Shown here one piece after another: positions 44,567 to 58,100 of a stretch of DNA of 64,000 bases; positions within the stretch are counted from its first letter, which is position 1; each line of letters begins with the position of its first letter. Source of the DNA: Lingula anatina (lineage: Eukaryota; Brachiopoda; Lingulata; Lingulida; Lingulidae); contig NW_019776179.1 in the NCBI RefSeq assembly GCF_001039355.2, forward strand, positions 164,927-228,926, given 5' to 3'. Under the pieces are notes generated by a model. That model was not told the DNA's origin. It was given only the letters and a program-made list of their open reading frames with translations, and made no database searches. The translations under genes were made by a program, and so were the position numbers.

Positions 44567-45478
44567 ATTTTTTGTGAACTTTCGGTATTAAATTTTTTGC
44601 ATGTCTTTTGATCACAGGTCTTTTAAGCAATTTGCATGCACGCAATTTATTTTGCTTTTTCCATACTGAACTCTTCCCACAACAGGCGTTCAATTCATAA
44701 ATTAATAAGTGAATTAGTAAGTGAAACTTTCATCTCATTTTTGTCTACATGTCGCCGCTGGAGCAGTAATTCGATTTCACGAGTTTCTTTTGGCCAAATT
44801 TTTGTTTAAAAATCCTGCCATCTGCTAGATCCTTCAATCTGAAACGTTATTTTTGCACCGATTTAATGATGTTTGTGAAGATCAGGCGTCCATAATAATA
44901 ATAACAATAATAATAATTTTTTATTATTTTTATTTATAATAATATTATTTATTTATAAAAGTTGGATGGTACACATTTAATTATAGTAAAATGGTAATTC
45001 TAAGAAATATATATCAGAGATTTAAACATTTTAAAATACATTTTATAAAAATATAAAAGACATTTTCATTTTCAAGAAGAGCATTAAAAGTGAATCTTTG
45101 GATGTATTTGGTTAAATCATTACTGAAAAGTTGACAATGGCCAGCGTATAAAAGTCCTTACGGTGATATGGTATTGGTAGCTTGGAGTGCTTCTTTGTCT
45201 ATCCAAATCTCCTTTACGAGCTTTATTACTTCAGGTTTTTCGCCCCCAAAGGCCCCTTTACACGTCTTTATCATAACGGTAGGCCTAATAGAAATATAGC
45301 TAACCGAAGTCTACAGTGGAATCTAAGTTACAATTTGCTGCTAGCGAATCAATTGAATATGCACAGTTACCCTTGGGTATCGGTCGTTTTCACATTATTC
45401 TCTAGCCATAGTTTATAGCCAACTGCATAAATCCCGATGACACAACATAAGCATACAAAAACGGATAATAGTAGTTGC

Positions 45479-45482
<4 letters not shown>

Positions 45483-45530
<48 letters not shown>
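45483..45530. repeat. (TA)n microsatellite
   Basis: About 24 TA dinucleotides. Confidence 0.95.
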
Positions 45531-45531
<1 letters not shown>

Positions 45532-45976
45532 CGCATTATTCAATTGTTTATCTCGCACAAATACTATGAGGCGAGTTTTTTTCTTAGGCGTTAGTAGTAA
45601 TTAACATGAGCATTCTTTAATCCCAATTTTGTTGCACTTGAATAATGTGGCTCTTCACAGTAGGACACATACTGTCGAAAAGTGATGTACTTCGGTACGT
45701 CATGATTGTTCTTTTGCTACGTTCGCGGATAATCATGGAATATTAACCTAAAATGAGAAAATCAAAACTTCGAACAATGCAAAATTAAAGCATTTTTGTA
45801 CATATAAAACGAACAACTATTAAATGAATTTCGATTCATCATTATCACCGTCGTCGTCTTTATATAAAATACATAAAATAATCACAACATTGACTTTTCA
45901 TTTTTTAACGAAAATTGTTTTGCGAATGCCTTGTTTTACAAATAATATTCAGGATAGGCAAAAGGCAAGCACATAC

Positions 45977-48900
45977 CATTATAATGCTCCAGAAAAGTGT
46001 CTTTCATACAGCAAGTGACTTCATAGCCGATGTTGACCAGGCGGATATCTCTCAAAGGCATGGTCTGGTTGGATTCCATGGAATATTCAATGATAGCCTC
46101 AAAGAAAGCACGGCACACCTGGTCTAATGGAACCCCGAAAATTCCTACAAAGACGAGATCGACAAGATAATACTCGGAGTGATTTGTTTACCATACAGAC
46201 ATCTGTTAATTTTTCAAATCGCATACAACTTGTGGCAAAACATCAAAAATAGTAAATCTTACAATATTGCTTTGATAAACAGTTCGCTCAATATAAAAAT
46301 GTGCCATTAATATTATGAATATTGTGCTATTAATTGATTGTTTTCTTCGGATATTCACACTTAAAATACAGTTGCTTAAAAGCCGATAGAACCGTATCCA
46401 AACACAAATGATGAATCGCTGTACTTAACAAATATTTTTTCAAAACCTTGAATCTATTGCATGTGAGACATCCTTACCAGAGCTTACAGCAGGAATAGCC
46501 ACTGACCGCGCTTTCAGAGATATATTAGACACCATCAGCACATTAATCACTGCCTGTTTCAAGGCATTGAAACATTTGGTGGCGTCTTTGTAATCAGATT
46601 GTCGCGGTCCCACCACATGGACGACAAATGTACAAGGCAGTCGACCACCCTTTGTAGCCACTGCCTGAGCAACATTCAGCTGCCTGCGTTGTTTTATGAT
46701 GTTCTTGCACTCCTCTTCAAGTTTGGGGCCGGCTGCTTTGGCGATGACCTCTGCTATTCCTCCGCCGTGACTAAGGGCCTCATTGGCAGCGTTGACAATG
46801 ACGTCGGTTTGTTCTTTCACTATGTCTCCCTGGTATATCTTTATGGTAATGCCTTGGTGTGTCACAAATACCAAGCGACCATAGGAACCTTCTTGCTTAT
46901 ACTTAAAGTAGGGCGATGGTTTTTTCGGGGACAATTCTGGGGTCTTAAACACAGCATGGGCGTTCGCCATGTGCTCCTGGCACATTTTCTTGGCCTCACC
47001 AACTTGATCGGATGCACCGACCAACGTGACGGCTTGGGCTCCCGGAATAGCTATGGCAAGAACGTCCTTCTCTTTCATGGCCTCTTGTATCAAAGCGATA
47101 AGAACGTTTAGTTCTTCATCTTGCAACTTCAACGGAATCTCTTCTACACAGGCTGACGAGCAGATTTTGTCATAAAGGGCCAAAAATTCACACTTAGCAG
47201 AATTGCATTTGTCAATGTCATCACCTTGAAACCTAAGGTTTACTAAACCGGCAAATATATCCTTGCTCAGGACGCTGACGGCGTACTTCTTTTGCAGATC
47301 CTCAAGCCAGATCCTACGAACAGTTTTGATGTATTGGTACAGGACGCCAACGACTTGCACACAAGGCATATTGAGATTTTGGGTGGGTTCAGTGGCATCT
47401 TGCTCGATTGGGGTTAGCGCGTGTTTTTCAGGAGTAGGTTTGGCTTTAGTTGAAGCTCCTTCGGCTGCGACAGCGCCTTGTACGCCATTCTGTTCCTTTG
47501 GTTTCAATAACTGCCCCTTAAGAACTACTGTGTGGTCGTACAAACTTTCAAGCTCGGCAAGGAGAGATTGAACTCTGTAGAAATTGCCACGAACTCTGTA
47601 CATTGAAACTCTGGTTTTCCGGTCCGCGTGCTTTTCAAATTTCACGTCACAGTTGGCCGCTTTCTCAGTGATTGTTTCCAAGTGGCTACTCATCTGTTTC
47701 ATCCATTTGTCATTCAAAGTCACAGTACAGTCCTGAGATACCTAGAATAAATCACGAATAATGAAATGAGGCCACCTTCTTTCAGCTTGACCTATTTCCA
47801 ATGGACAAATAATTAAAAGTTCATACTCGCACTAACAGCAACAATGTCATTGAGAAGCAGAGAGGAAAACACCAAAACTCACTTCAATTTCTGGTATCAG
47901 GATCAAGGCCTGTCCATTTATCACTTGCTCTTTATTCTTCAGTGCTTGACCGGCCGCTGTTAACAAGAAAAAAATGAAAAGCTTATTATGCATATTGCAG
48001 CGTCATTTTCCTGTTCCAGATTTAGCCTCATTTTTTATCAGTTTGATTTTTTCATTGTTGTTATCTCGCATTGATAAAGTTCTGTAGATTTAATTGCAAG
48101 TCTACGCTAAATCCAAATGCAAGGCATGAAAGGAGTTTGGATTCTGACAAAATTGTTATTTTAAATTTTGGCAGTCCCTCTGGACAAAAACCTCATTAAA
48201 GGCTCTACTGATAGTCAGAGAATGAAACCCTGCAATTCCCTACGAAACGAGAATGAGCCAAATGTGACATATAACGAAAGCGAAAGTGGCGCACAAATAA
48301 AATTGTTGTTAGGGTTACACGTAAAAGATATGTTCAGGTCGAAGAAAACCTAGATTTTATCCATATAAAGTTGCAAGCAAACTAATTTTTTATATTTTAA
48401 TTTAAAAAAATTTTTTTTTTTAAATAGCGTTACCTGTGGCATCTTTAAATGTTATTTTTGCTTTGTTGTTCTGCCGCCTGTATGGAAAGGCTATTCCCTT
48501 TACCTCCCCTTGTTCTTCAAAGTGTCGGGAAAGGTCGTCTTTTGTGATGCCAGGAGGTATGTTATATACGCAAATTGTGTTCGTCTCATTGGAATCCTAT
48601 TTAAAAAAAGGAAAAACATAATGCTACACAGGTTTAGTTAGACTCGGTTAACCAGCCTTCGTTCTTATACAGTTACCTATAAAGAATAATAATAATAACT
48701 GCATTGTGGGGAAATGTTTGCTTCCAAATGAATTAAAGTGAGGGGAAATGAATGCAAAGTGTGGCTACCGAATCGAAATCCTTTAAGTACTTCACGTTTT
48801 TCCTTATCGTTATGGTTCCAAGGTATTTCTCTCTCTCTCTCTCTCTCTCTNNNNNNNNNNNNNNNNNNNNNNNNNNNNNNNNNNNNNNNNNTTTTTTTTT

Positions 48901-49697
48901 TTTTTTTTTTTTTGGTACGTTCTCAACTTAACTATGCCACTGTTGCACATGGCAGTCTGATCCCTCCACTGACTGTCCTGACAAAATGTTCATCTGCTAC
49001 CAATGCGCTACTTATGTTGCTTTATCATAATTTGATAACTTAAATAAACACTGAAGTATTTATTTATCAGCAAAGTTGATAATCATTAATCGGCAACGGC
49101 CAGAAAATGTGATTTCAATTGTTATCACAGTAAATACTATGTGATATCTGAAGTACTGAGTATTCGTCCTACAGATACATTTGTTGACAATAATGTGACC
49201 GAGAACTTCGTATCAAGTACGGCCAACTCAATAATAATTATTAATATCATAAGAACATCGGGAAAAATCGGTACGTCACTCGGCAGTTTCCGGTGTTTTA
49301 TAGTGGTTTCTGTTTGATCGATGACCCCGAATTCCCAAAAAGAACTCAAATATTTCTCTCCAGAATCAGCCTTGTGTCAAGTCAGACAAATTATAACAGT
49401 AAAAGTACTACTACAGAAACCAAATGTTACAACACAGTGATAGCACTGCTTAGTCTATTCACAACATATTTAACTTAAAAATTGCCACCTGGTTACTTTC
49501 ACTTTGGGCTGCCTGATCTACGTATAGCCCACTTGTAAACTGGACGCGTCCACGGTAACCGAAGATTGAAACTTTTCACTCACCATGAATACCGTTGGTG
49601 GACAAATTACACTATAACATCTACTGTCGGACAGCTTGATTTTTGTACAATCTGAATCGAATATGCAGGAGAAATACCTCGCAACTGATGCCACCCT
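45977..49697 (-). CDS. RRM plus macro-domain protein, PARP14-like (partial)
   Basis: Five exons join in frame on the minus strand: 49697-49584, 48596-48434, 47956-47883, 47741-46478, 46144-45977. The second and third carry an RRM-type fold (TICVYNIPPGITKDDLSRHF as RNP2, KAKITFKDAT as RNP1-like). The large exon adds about 280 residues of PARP14-type KH/RRM-like sequence, then a macro domain opening KIYQGDIVKEQTDVIVNAAN with the ADP-ribose-binding loop ALSHGGGIAEVIAKAAG; the last exon finishes it (SSGIFGVPLDQV). Known role: macro domains bind or remove ADP-ribose; PARP14-like proteins act in innate immunity. No WWE or PARP catalytic domain is visible. The 49697 exon may be mostly 5' UTR with its final ATG as start. 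The 3' end is open: after 45977 (donor GTATGT) no next exon was found; otherwise a short run-on stops at 45936. An N gap lies in an intron at 48851-48891. Confidence 0.82.
48851..48891. other. 41-base N gap in a CT/T microsatellite
   Basis: Gap between a CT run and a poly-T run, in the intron between the first two recovered exons of the macro-domain gene. Confidence 0.95.
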
Positions 49698-52179
49698 CTG
49701 AAAAAATACAGGTTACGTGTATAAAGTCCCGTTTCTAAAATTAGACGTGACGGCACGGCACGTGACACTATTCATTCGCCTGGCATTGTTATGCGTCATT
49801 CCAGCGCCAAGTGGTCTTTCAATCAGATAACAAAACTAGTGTTATTCATGCCACGAGGGCTGAGCGCAGGTGCGTACATACATGTTCAGGTGCCCCAGAA
49901 CCCGCGCCAGTACCTGGAGTGTGCACCGGAAGATTTCGAAATAGCTCAGAACCTGGGTCATATTTTATGGGAGTATTTAGGACGAAAGCCAAGATATGTA
50001 GTTACTCCGTGTACATACTATGTGTACACCCTCGTTTGTTTGTTTGTTTGTTTGTTTGTTTTTGGTCGCCCATTTATCTTACCGATATGAAAGGTAGATA
50101 TAATTTTTTAAAATAAAAAAGTTTGCTACATGAAAAGACGCTAATATACATCGTTTGATATTTTTATTGAATTTACAGTCATATAATCTTAGCTACATTT
50201 TATCCGCATAAGGTTGCAAGCAACCAAATATTTGACAATTACATTTTCTAAATATGTTACAAGTTTCAATTTCCATATGTCATAATATATGACACAATAT
50301 ATGATCTCGGGTCGACTTAACCCGCACTGACATAAGAAAATGAAACAATGTAAATGGAAAATAATGTGAAAATACAGAGCTGCAAACACTATGCATGCTC
50401 TTCCTATTATTTGGGATGGACTCCCTCTGCTCATAGCTGTTGTTCTATTGTTAATACAACTATGCAATCGTTGTACACATTTTGAATAGGCGTACTGTCA
50501 ATTTGGCAACTCTGAAAATATAAATAACGTTTATAACATACATTCTATGGTTACAACAACATACTTGAAAAATCCCTTTAATTCAAATAATTGATTGAAA
50601 AGAGCATAAATCTGTACAAAATTTATACCAATTGTGCAAACTAAAATGAATCTACCCCATTTCTGCTAAAAGTTATCAAATTATCAGCCAAAATAAATCG
50701 TTCATTCAATGCCTTTTGGTCTTATACGAGGTTTACATAAAGTTGGGTTTTATTGTGAAATTCCACTTTTCTATATCTAATATAGACTACCACCTCTGAA
50801 GATGTTCTATCATTGTGGAAAATGATTCATAGATAATCATAGATCAAACAAGGAACTTCATCAGTCATGTCAAACACAAAATTAAAATAAAAATATTCTT
50901 TAAACAGCAGCTTTACCGTTCTTACCATTCCAATATTTCATAACTAAATCCTCATCTCTGGATGGGTGCCTTGTGAGACGGTGAAATATTGGAATGTAAT
51001 ATCTTCATTTTTAAGCTGTACCAGGTGTTTACTATAAATTATGTTTCACTGACTTCACACACAATTGTATAATGTACACATCTTCATCTAGCGTTCTTTA
51101 AAAATATTATCTTGCTAAAAGGAAAATATGCATGAAAATAAACAACAGATCCATGACAGCTTTACTTTTGCAACCATAACCATAATTTCTCCACTATGGT
51201 CTCACATACATACGTGTATAATCATAAACTTGGAAGATTTTGCTTTTATTGCACATGCATATAAGCATATTCAAACAATTTCTGTTTCTGTATTTGGCAT
51301 CATATCGAGTTTTTCAGTAGTAAGATTCTTCCCCACAGGAGTTCTAGCTCTTCTGACATGGATTAAAAATCCTTATTGATCATCATCATCTTGTTATCTG
51401 TTATAGGGTTTTACAGAGGAAAAGGGGAACTTTGTACATTTAACACAGAGAGACCATATAGAAAAATGGCACAATAGATGATGATGTAAATTGTAATAGT
51501 ATGCCTAGATGTAGCTAACAGATCCGTTAAACCAAGGGTACTCACCATCTTTGGATCTTTGGGGTCTTAAGTTTATTTCTCAAAGAATCTCAAGTTGATT
51601 TAGGGGTTTAAGGCTGAGCTTTCCAATACTTAGCTGACTAAGTTGCACTTCATAAAGTATGTATAGGTTTGCTTGTCTCTTTGTGTTCATTTAACTAACC
51701 CTTTTGGTCAAATTGTGATTGTCTTAAGAAATATCCTTCTTCCCAGAGCTGTTAGTCATCCACATGTGCCCATTACATTCACTATTGGAAAAATCATTCT
51801 AAAAAGCCCTTAGGAAGCTTTCAAAGTCATATTTGTTTAGTGGGCTATCTAAAGCCTAGGTCCCAACCGAATGTACGGGTTGCTATGTGTGGTCTACGGC
51901 CAAAAAAAATGGGGAAAACGTGGGAGTTCGTGCGTGAGGAGCACGTCCATCGTGCAACTTTTGGAGGACGCAAACAGCACGTAGAAACTCTTCACCAATT
52001 ACTTGATTTCTTCCCTGCGATCTAGCTACGTCCTAGCCGGGAGCAAGGTTTGGCCACTTAAGCTTAGCCCAAGAGTTTCAGACTTTAAAAAAAAATACCA
52101 CAGTCCTAGTATGCCAAAATATCTGTCCAAATGTCCGTGACATCATACTCTCCAACATTTCAAAAGGTCCTGTGCACAG
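49698..52179. other. region between the macro-domain gene and FBXO38
   Basis: Holds the FBXO38 3' UTR on its right side; minus-strand AATAAA candidates are at 51245-51250 and 50163-50168. An open frame at 49791-50090 (+) has a protein-like stretch (QVPQNPRQYLECAPEDFEIA) but no matching splice sites or family. 51840-52080 has a GC-richer block (GTGCGTGAGGAGCACGTCC) that looks like a dispersed repeat. Confidence 0.4.
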
Positions 52180-55100
52180 TCACACATACACATCAGACAC
52201 AGGTGTGCCTGATGTATCGCACATGTCCACATAAACGGATAAGGTGTATTCATGCATCTTTGTTCCTGCCTCGGCTGCTTCTGACATTGCGTGTGCGACA
52301 TTGGCATATTTGGGTATGGTCGTTAGAGCATCCTGATCCTTTTTATATACATGCCCAGCAGCCACGGGGTCATATATCCCACCTGGAGCACAGAAACAAA
52401 ACCATACAACAAATACAGTTAACTTGGGTTTTAGCCATACTGAGCTCTTTTAAAAATAAGTCAGCTAAAGCTGGCAAATGTAGAGACAACCTTAATCAGC
52501 TGGCAAATGTACAGACATCTTTATCAGTTTACACATGGAAACTGGCAAATATATACAGCTATGTACAACCTTTGCAGCTGTGACAGTCCAAACTCAAATT
52601 TCTACTGTAAAGACCCTATTTTAACTAAAAAATATATAGTTTTTGTTGTGTTTTTACTGTATAGAATAGATCTATAAGGTAGCCTGCTTTGTCAATTTTG
52701 TTGCTACTACCCAATAGGCATGTACTTAATATTTTAAGAATTTATGGCTTAGAAATACAGAATACGTAAAATTTCAAAATTTCCTCATAACTAATGGCCT
52801 TAGACTGTTGGCTTATACCACAGACTGTGTATCTATGGAGATGTCTTACCTCTGTGTCCAGAAGGCTGAACTTTCAGTGCCTCTTCCACCAGAGCAGGGA
52901 ACCACACCAAGTCAGTGAGGTACTCATAATCAGCACCATTAGAAAGATGACCTACAAGTAGTTTTAATACTAATAATTATAAACAAAATGGGGACATACA
53001 TAATTTTATATGTCACAAAATTTTGAGACGTAAGTGTAGCAATATTGATAAAATGACCACGACAAAAAAGAACAAGGCAGGAAAGCTGTCAAATGTACAG
53101 ACAAAAACAAAATAAAGATAAAAAAGGTCATTTTGTCAATTTTGATGCAATAATAAATAATGCTTAAAATAGCACTGTCAGTCAACACTGAATTTTAATC
53201 ATGCACAACAGGTAACATGGTCAATAACAGGAGCGGACCCTGAGATATTTTCTGACAGTATTCCAAAGTATCNGTAGATAATTAGCATTTAATTTTGCCA
53301 TTTTTGGACAAGGGTGCATTGCAATGAGTGCCACACCTAGACCCCAGTACCGACAAAGCCCAAATTTTACGTGGAACGAGTTGAGATTATAGGTGACCTA
53401 AATCCAAGAGATGGGTATGGGGGCCTATACCGTCTAGGAGGAGAAGCGGTAACGGTAACATGGCGGCGGAGCCGGCGGAGCCGCAGGAGCCGGCGGAACG
53501 GACCGGACGGGACTAAAACCATGTGTACCGCCAGCGCTAACGCTGGTGGTACAATTAATAGTTATAAGTATTTATTTAAAGAAAAAAAATCACGGAAATT
53601 TTTATATACCTACAAAATAAACCAAAAACTTAATCTCTCTGGTGGTAATAACAAAATCTCCCACAAGATAACAAGTTTGTCATATTTTTTTTTAAATCTA
53701 TTTTCTAACACAAAATAAAAAAGATTTTTGTTTAAACTTAACAAACAACTCTACATAACTCAGACACTTTGGAACCAGGAACTTGCTTCCAATTATAATA
53801 CACTGATTCTAGTTAGGTAATGTTCATCTTCATTTCAGCTTATACAAAATTAAATTTGTGCCATATGATTGTTTTGAGATAAAACATTTTTAACTGGAGT
53901 TACAAAATGACAAGGTATGTCGAGTCTATTACACCAACTTCACAAGAAAGATAACCCACCTCCACCATTGGCCTGATAAAGACGGTCCGGTGGTCTTCAG
54001 GGGTAATGTTGGACACCTCAGTCACCAGGTTTTTGTGGTTCAGTTTCTTACACTGAGCAAACTTCACTTGTTGGAGGCAAGGTGCTTTCTGAATGGTCAC
54101 ATTCTTCAGAACACGGCATGCTGATCCTGGAAATTAAATTGAAAAAAAATTCTTTTCATTGGATCTGCAAATAGTGAGTTTTTCATTGAAAAATATTTAT
54201 GATTGCTGTGACAAGTCTTAATGAGATCTAGATGAAACTGTAAACAGGATTTTAAAAAGTGCTTCCCCTTTACTTGAGCTTACCTCAAACTTGAGTGGTA
54301 TTTAATTATAAGCACACATTATTTGCATTTTTAAAGCAAATTATAACTTCAAATCCAGTTTCCTTTCAATATAACTCAAATAGTCAATAAATAATGGAAA
54401 AAGACAAAATATTCTCGTATGGAATCTCTATAATGAAACAAAAATGTTTTTCAATTTTTTTTTTTGTTTGTTTGTTTTTGATATTGTTTATTAACTTACC
54501 ATTAAGAGAGCTGAGAGAGGGACAGTCAGCCACATGCAGGTCAGTTATTCCCACTTTGTGCAGGTTCAAGTTTATCAATGTGGCAGACCTAATAGTCAAG
54601 ATCTATAAATAGGGAAAAAATAATTTTAAACATTGTCAAACATGTTACAGCTTCATTTTCATTTTATTTCTTTATACAGTTTACCATTTGTTAATTTTTT
54701 GCTATGTGCACTCACCTTCAGTAGTGTGTTTGCATATGTGTGTGTGTGTGTGCGTGTGCGTGTGCGTGTGTGAGAGAGAGAGAGTGCATGCATGTTTGTG
54801 CGTGTCAAACATTATTCTGGGAATATGAAACATTAATTTTGTTCAAATCCCCTGAACAGTTACCTGGACATGGTCATCCTCCTGCACGGGGTCACTGGTG
54901 CTGGTGGACTGATCCACCATCATGGTTTTCCTGGACCCAGCTTTAGCCAGGTAAGAGATATTAGTCTGACTGCCGCGGCTGCACAGTGGTGTCCTCAAAT
55001 GGGCAGCGGCTGACCTGGTCAAGGGACCGTTACGGACCAATAGAGGCAGGGCAGGTTCCGGGCAGTCAGCTGATATGCTTGGACTGATGTCGATGCTGTT

Positions 55101-58100
55101 GTTGGCACTGGATTGGTTCTCCTGTTTATGTGGTGAGGAAGAGCCATCAAATGTTGCCAAAGGCAGACAGGTCGTCTGTGTGCCAAAATTGCAGTTGATC
55201 AGTCGACCTGATCTCAATACACGGAAACCTGGGGATTCACCTGGAGATGACTGAGAAGAAGATGTTTTGTTTTGGAAAGAAGACTGCCTTGATTTCTGAG
55301 CATTGCTGCTGCCACCTATTGGAGTGTTCGTAGTACCATTTAAACTGCTTTTCCCCACAGTAGAACCAGTTGTGGAATGTCCACCTTGCTTCTTTGCCTC
55401 CTCACGTATCTCACTCATGGTAGCCTGACACGACTGACTGACTTGATCAGAATCTATTTCAATTTCTCTATCACAATTCTCAGCTAACCCCTTCTCCACA
55501 TTTTCATCTGAATCTGAATAAACAGCCTGACTGGAATTTAGAGAATGGTCTCTTTCATAATTAACATCACAAGACAAACTGTTCTGAGAGCCTGAACTAG
55601 ATGAATCTCCACCTCTAGAAGAAGCAGATTTTTTAACCAATCCCTTTTTTCTGCCCATGAGACTTTTTCCTTTTCTGCTTGGAGTACTTGCCTCTTTCTC
55701 AGACAAAGACCCGTGTGTTTCTTTGGTTTTAACCGAGGCAGGAGATCCGCAGGAAGCACAATATACATGAGCAGGGAGATCCTCTCCACAGTTTTGATCA
55801 CTATCTTTTTGGTCATTTCCCTTACTGGATTCTGTTGAATCAACATCACAAGCACCACTGGTTAAGTCTTGACTATTGCACATTCTAAGATTCTGCGTCA
55901 CCTTATCATTCCCATTTCTACTTGCTGGCATGTCACTGCCACTTTCTTCATGCCTATTGCCATTACTGCATGATGATGATGATAAAGATATTTTTTGGCA
56001 GGGATTTGTTTTTAAACATTCAAAATTTTCATCGCTGTCCAGTTGCTTTTTGTTCACTCTGACATCAGCATGTGTTTCACTATTTTCAACTGTGACATCG
56101 TCACCTTTATATTCGGGCGTTTTAAGGGTCTCTACACCCAAAGGCGTCCTACCCGAAGACGACGTAGCAACAGATCTCTCACCATATCCCCCACTATGTT
56201 TGACATCACTGTGCTTGAATTTCTTTGGTGGTGGTTCATTGTCAAGTGTGGGATTCTCCCCATTAGTTTCAGCTGTAATAGACTGCCACTTTGTTTCTTT
56301 GTTAACAAGACCTGTAGAACTCAGAGCATTGACAGCAGATTTGGACTGAACAACTCTCTGAGCTTGCAGTGGAGAAGCTCCACCATTCTGGATCATGTCT
56401 GTATCACCTTCTTGGTAGAGTACATCAGAATCTGCCCTTACATTTCCTGTGCAAGTGGACTCTGTGTCAATACTGTCTTTACTGTCCATCTCAGGTTTTG
56501 AGATACTGGATTTATTACTGCTTTGTGAGCAAATGCACTTGGAGCAACTGTCAGAAGTGTTTCTGACAGGTCCGCTTTCAGTTTGGATATGTAAATCACT
56601 GGACAGTGACTCATCAGTTTCATTACTGGAAGTTTCACTGTGCAGTCCCCCAATGCCAGAACATCCTTTACCTGCCACTGGCTCTGAGATTTTTGTCCTC
56701 AATTCACCAGTGCCCACATTAACACCATCGATGCCCCTTTGCCTAGTTGCGTCTACTGGTTCTTGCTCTAGATCCTTACTTCCCTCTCTGGGATCAAACT
56801 CACAATTCTCAGTTTCACTCAACTGTGACGAAGATGCTGTTGAAAAACTAGGAGGTGGTGACAAAATTTCATCACCAACATCATCGCCATCATCATCGTC
56901 ATGAAAAACAACATTGTTCTCATCATTACTTGACACTGATAGTCCTCCATTTGCTTGAACACCATGATCGACGTGACAACTTGATGCAGAAGGTTGGGTG
57001 GCCAGCTGAGAACTAGACTGACTAGAAGAAGAAGACTGACTGGTGGAAGGTGGACCAGATGACGGATCAACAGGCTGGCTCACAGAATGACTGGCAGGTT
57101 GAGCAAGATCAGGATTGGCTGACTGACCAGATGGCTGAGCACCAGGTTGATTGGCAGGTTGAGCAGGAGCTGGATTGGCTGGAGGAGGAGGGTTGGGAGG
57201 TACCATTGGCACAGCAACATTCTGATTGGCTGCATTGTGTGGAACAACTGGGTCATGATTAGACACAAGGGCTGCAGAAACACCCAATCCTGTGCCTGCT
57301 GTCAATCCAACCCTGAAACAAAATTACACATTCAAACACAGATTCAGACTTTAACATCTGATTATTCATCTGATGAAATCATTTTGGTCTCGATTCATTT
57401 TGTGAAACTGGCAAACTGCCCTTTAACTGTAGTCTAGTGATCTTCAGTTATTTAGTCATTAGTAAATTAATTTCATTGTTTGGTGACATGTTTTATACTT
57501 AAACCAGGTAGGATTTATCTTTGCTCCACATGCTGACCTTGAGCATCCCTTGGGTGGCTCCCTGAACATCATCTCCAGTGTGACACTCTCAATGGACTGC
57601 AGCAAGGGGAGCAGTTTACAGAAACTGTCCAGCTTCACAGAGTGACAGCGCCGCAGGTACAGCTCTCTCAGATTGTTCCATGGCACCAAGGCTGCAATAT
57701 GCAAAGAATAGAGAAATCAAGGAACTTTTTTTAAAAAGGGAAGAAAATTAACTTAAAGGGAACTTGAAGCTAAGGAAAGAAAGAACACTTTTCCTAAACA
57801 ACTTTAAACATGGATGAAGGTGTTACAATTTCATTACTGTTGTCCTTTTTTTATATTATTTTTATCTCTTATTTTTATATTTTTTTAAACTTTATTTGTT
57901 GAGGGTAGAGGCATGGTAAATTTAAAATCTGTCTCCCCATTGCCCTTATTTATTCATCTATTTATTATTCATCTATTCCTTTTTTTATTTATGATATTAT
58001 CATGATCTGTTCTTGTTGTTGGTGGTTTTATTATTTTGCTAGAATAACAAATGAAAATAAAGAAAATACTTGTTAAGAAAACAGAAGAACAGAATAGTAG

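Larger units (their letters stand above)
41368..45976. other. gene-poor region between the peptide gene and the macro-domain gene
   Basis: Begins with a poly-T run (about 41395-41437). No convincing exon was seen on either strand. Contains a fold-back element (43641-43897), a LINE remnant (44369-44566) and a TA run (45483-45530). Further exons of the macro-domain gene could lie here but none was recognised. Confidence 0.5.

Noticed and set aside
49791-50090. 99-codon frame with a protein-like stretch
   Set aside because: No usable splice sites or family match; the end is a TTTG repeat translation.
51840-52025. 61-codon frame beside the FBXO38 3' end
   Set aside because: Composition and lack of context suggest a dispersed repeat or 3' UTR, not a gene.
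56043-56501. Long plus-strand frames opposite FBXO38 exon 6
   Set aside because: Shadows of a Ser-rich coding strand; no domains or splice context.
54843-57305. Reading the large FBXO38 exon as a separate 820-aa gene
   Set aside because: Its start lies just inside a good acceptor (57312) and both ends splice in frame to conserved FBXO38 exons.
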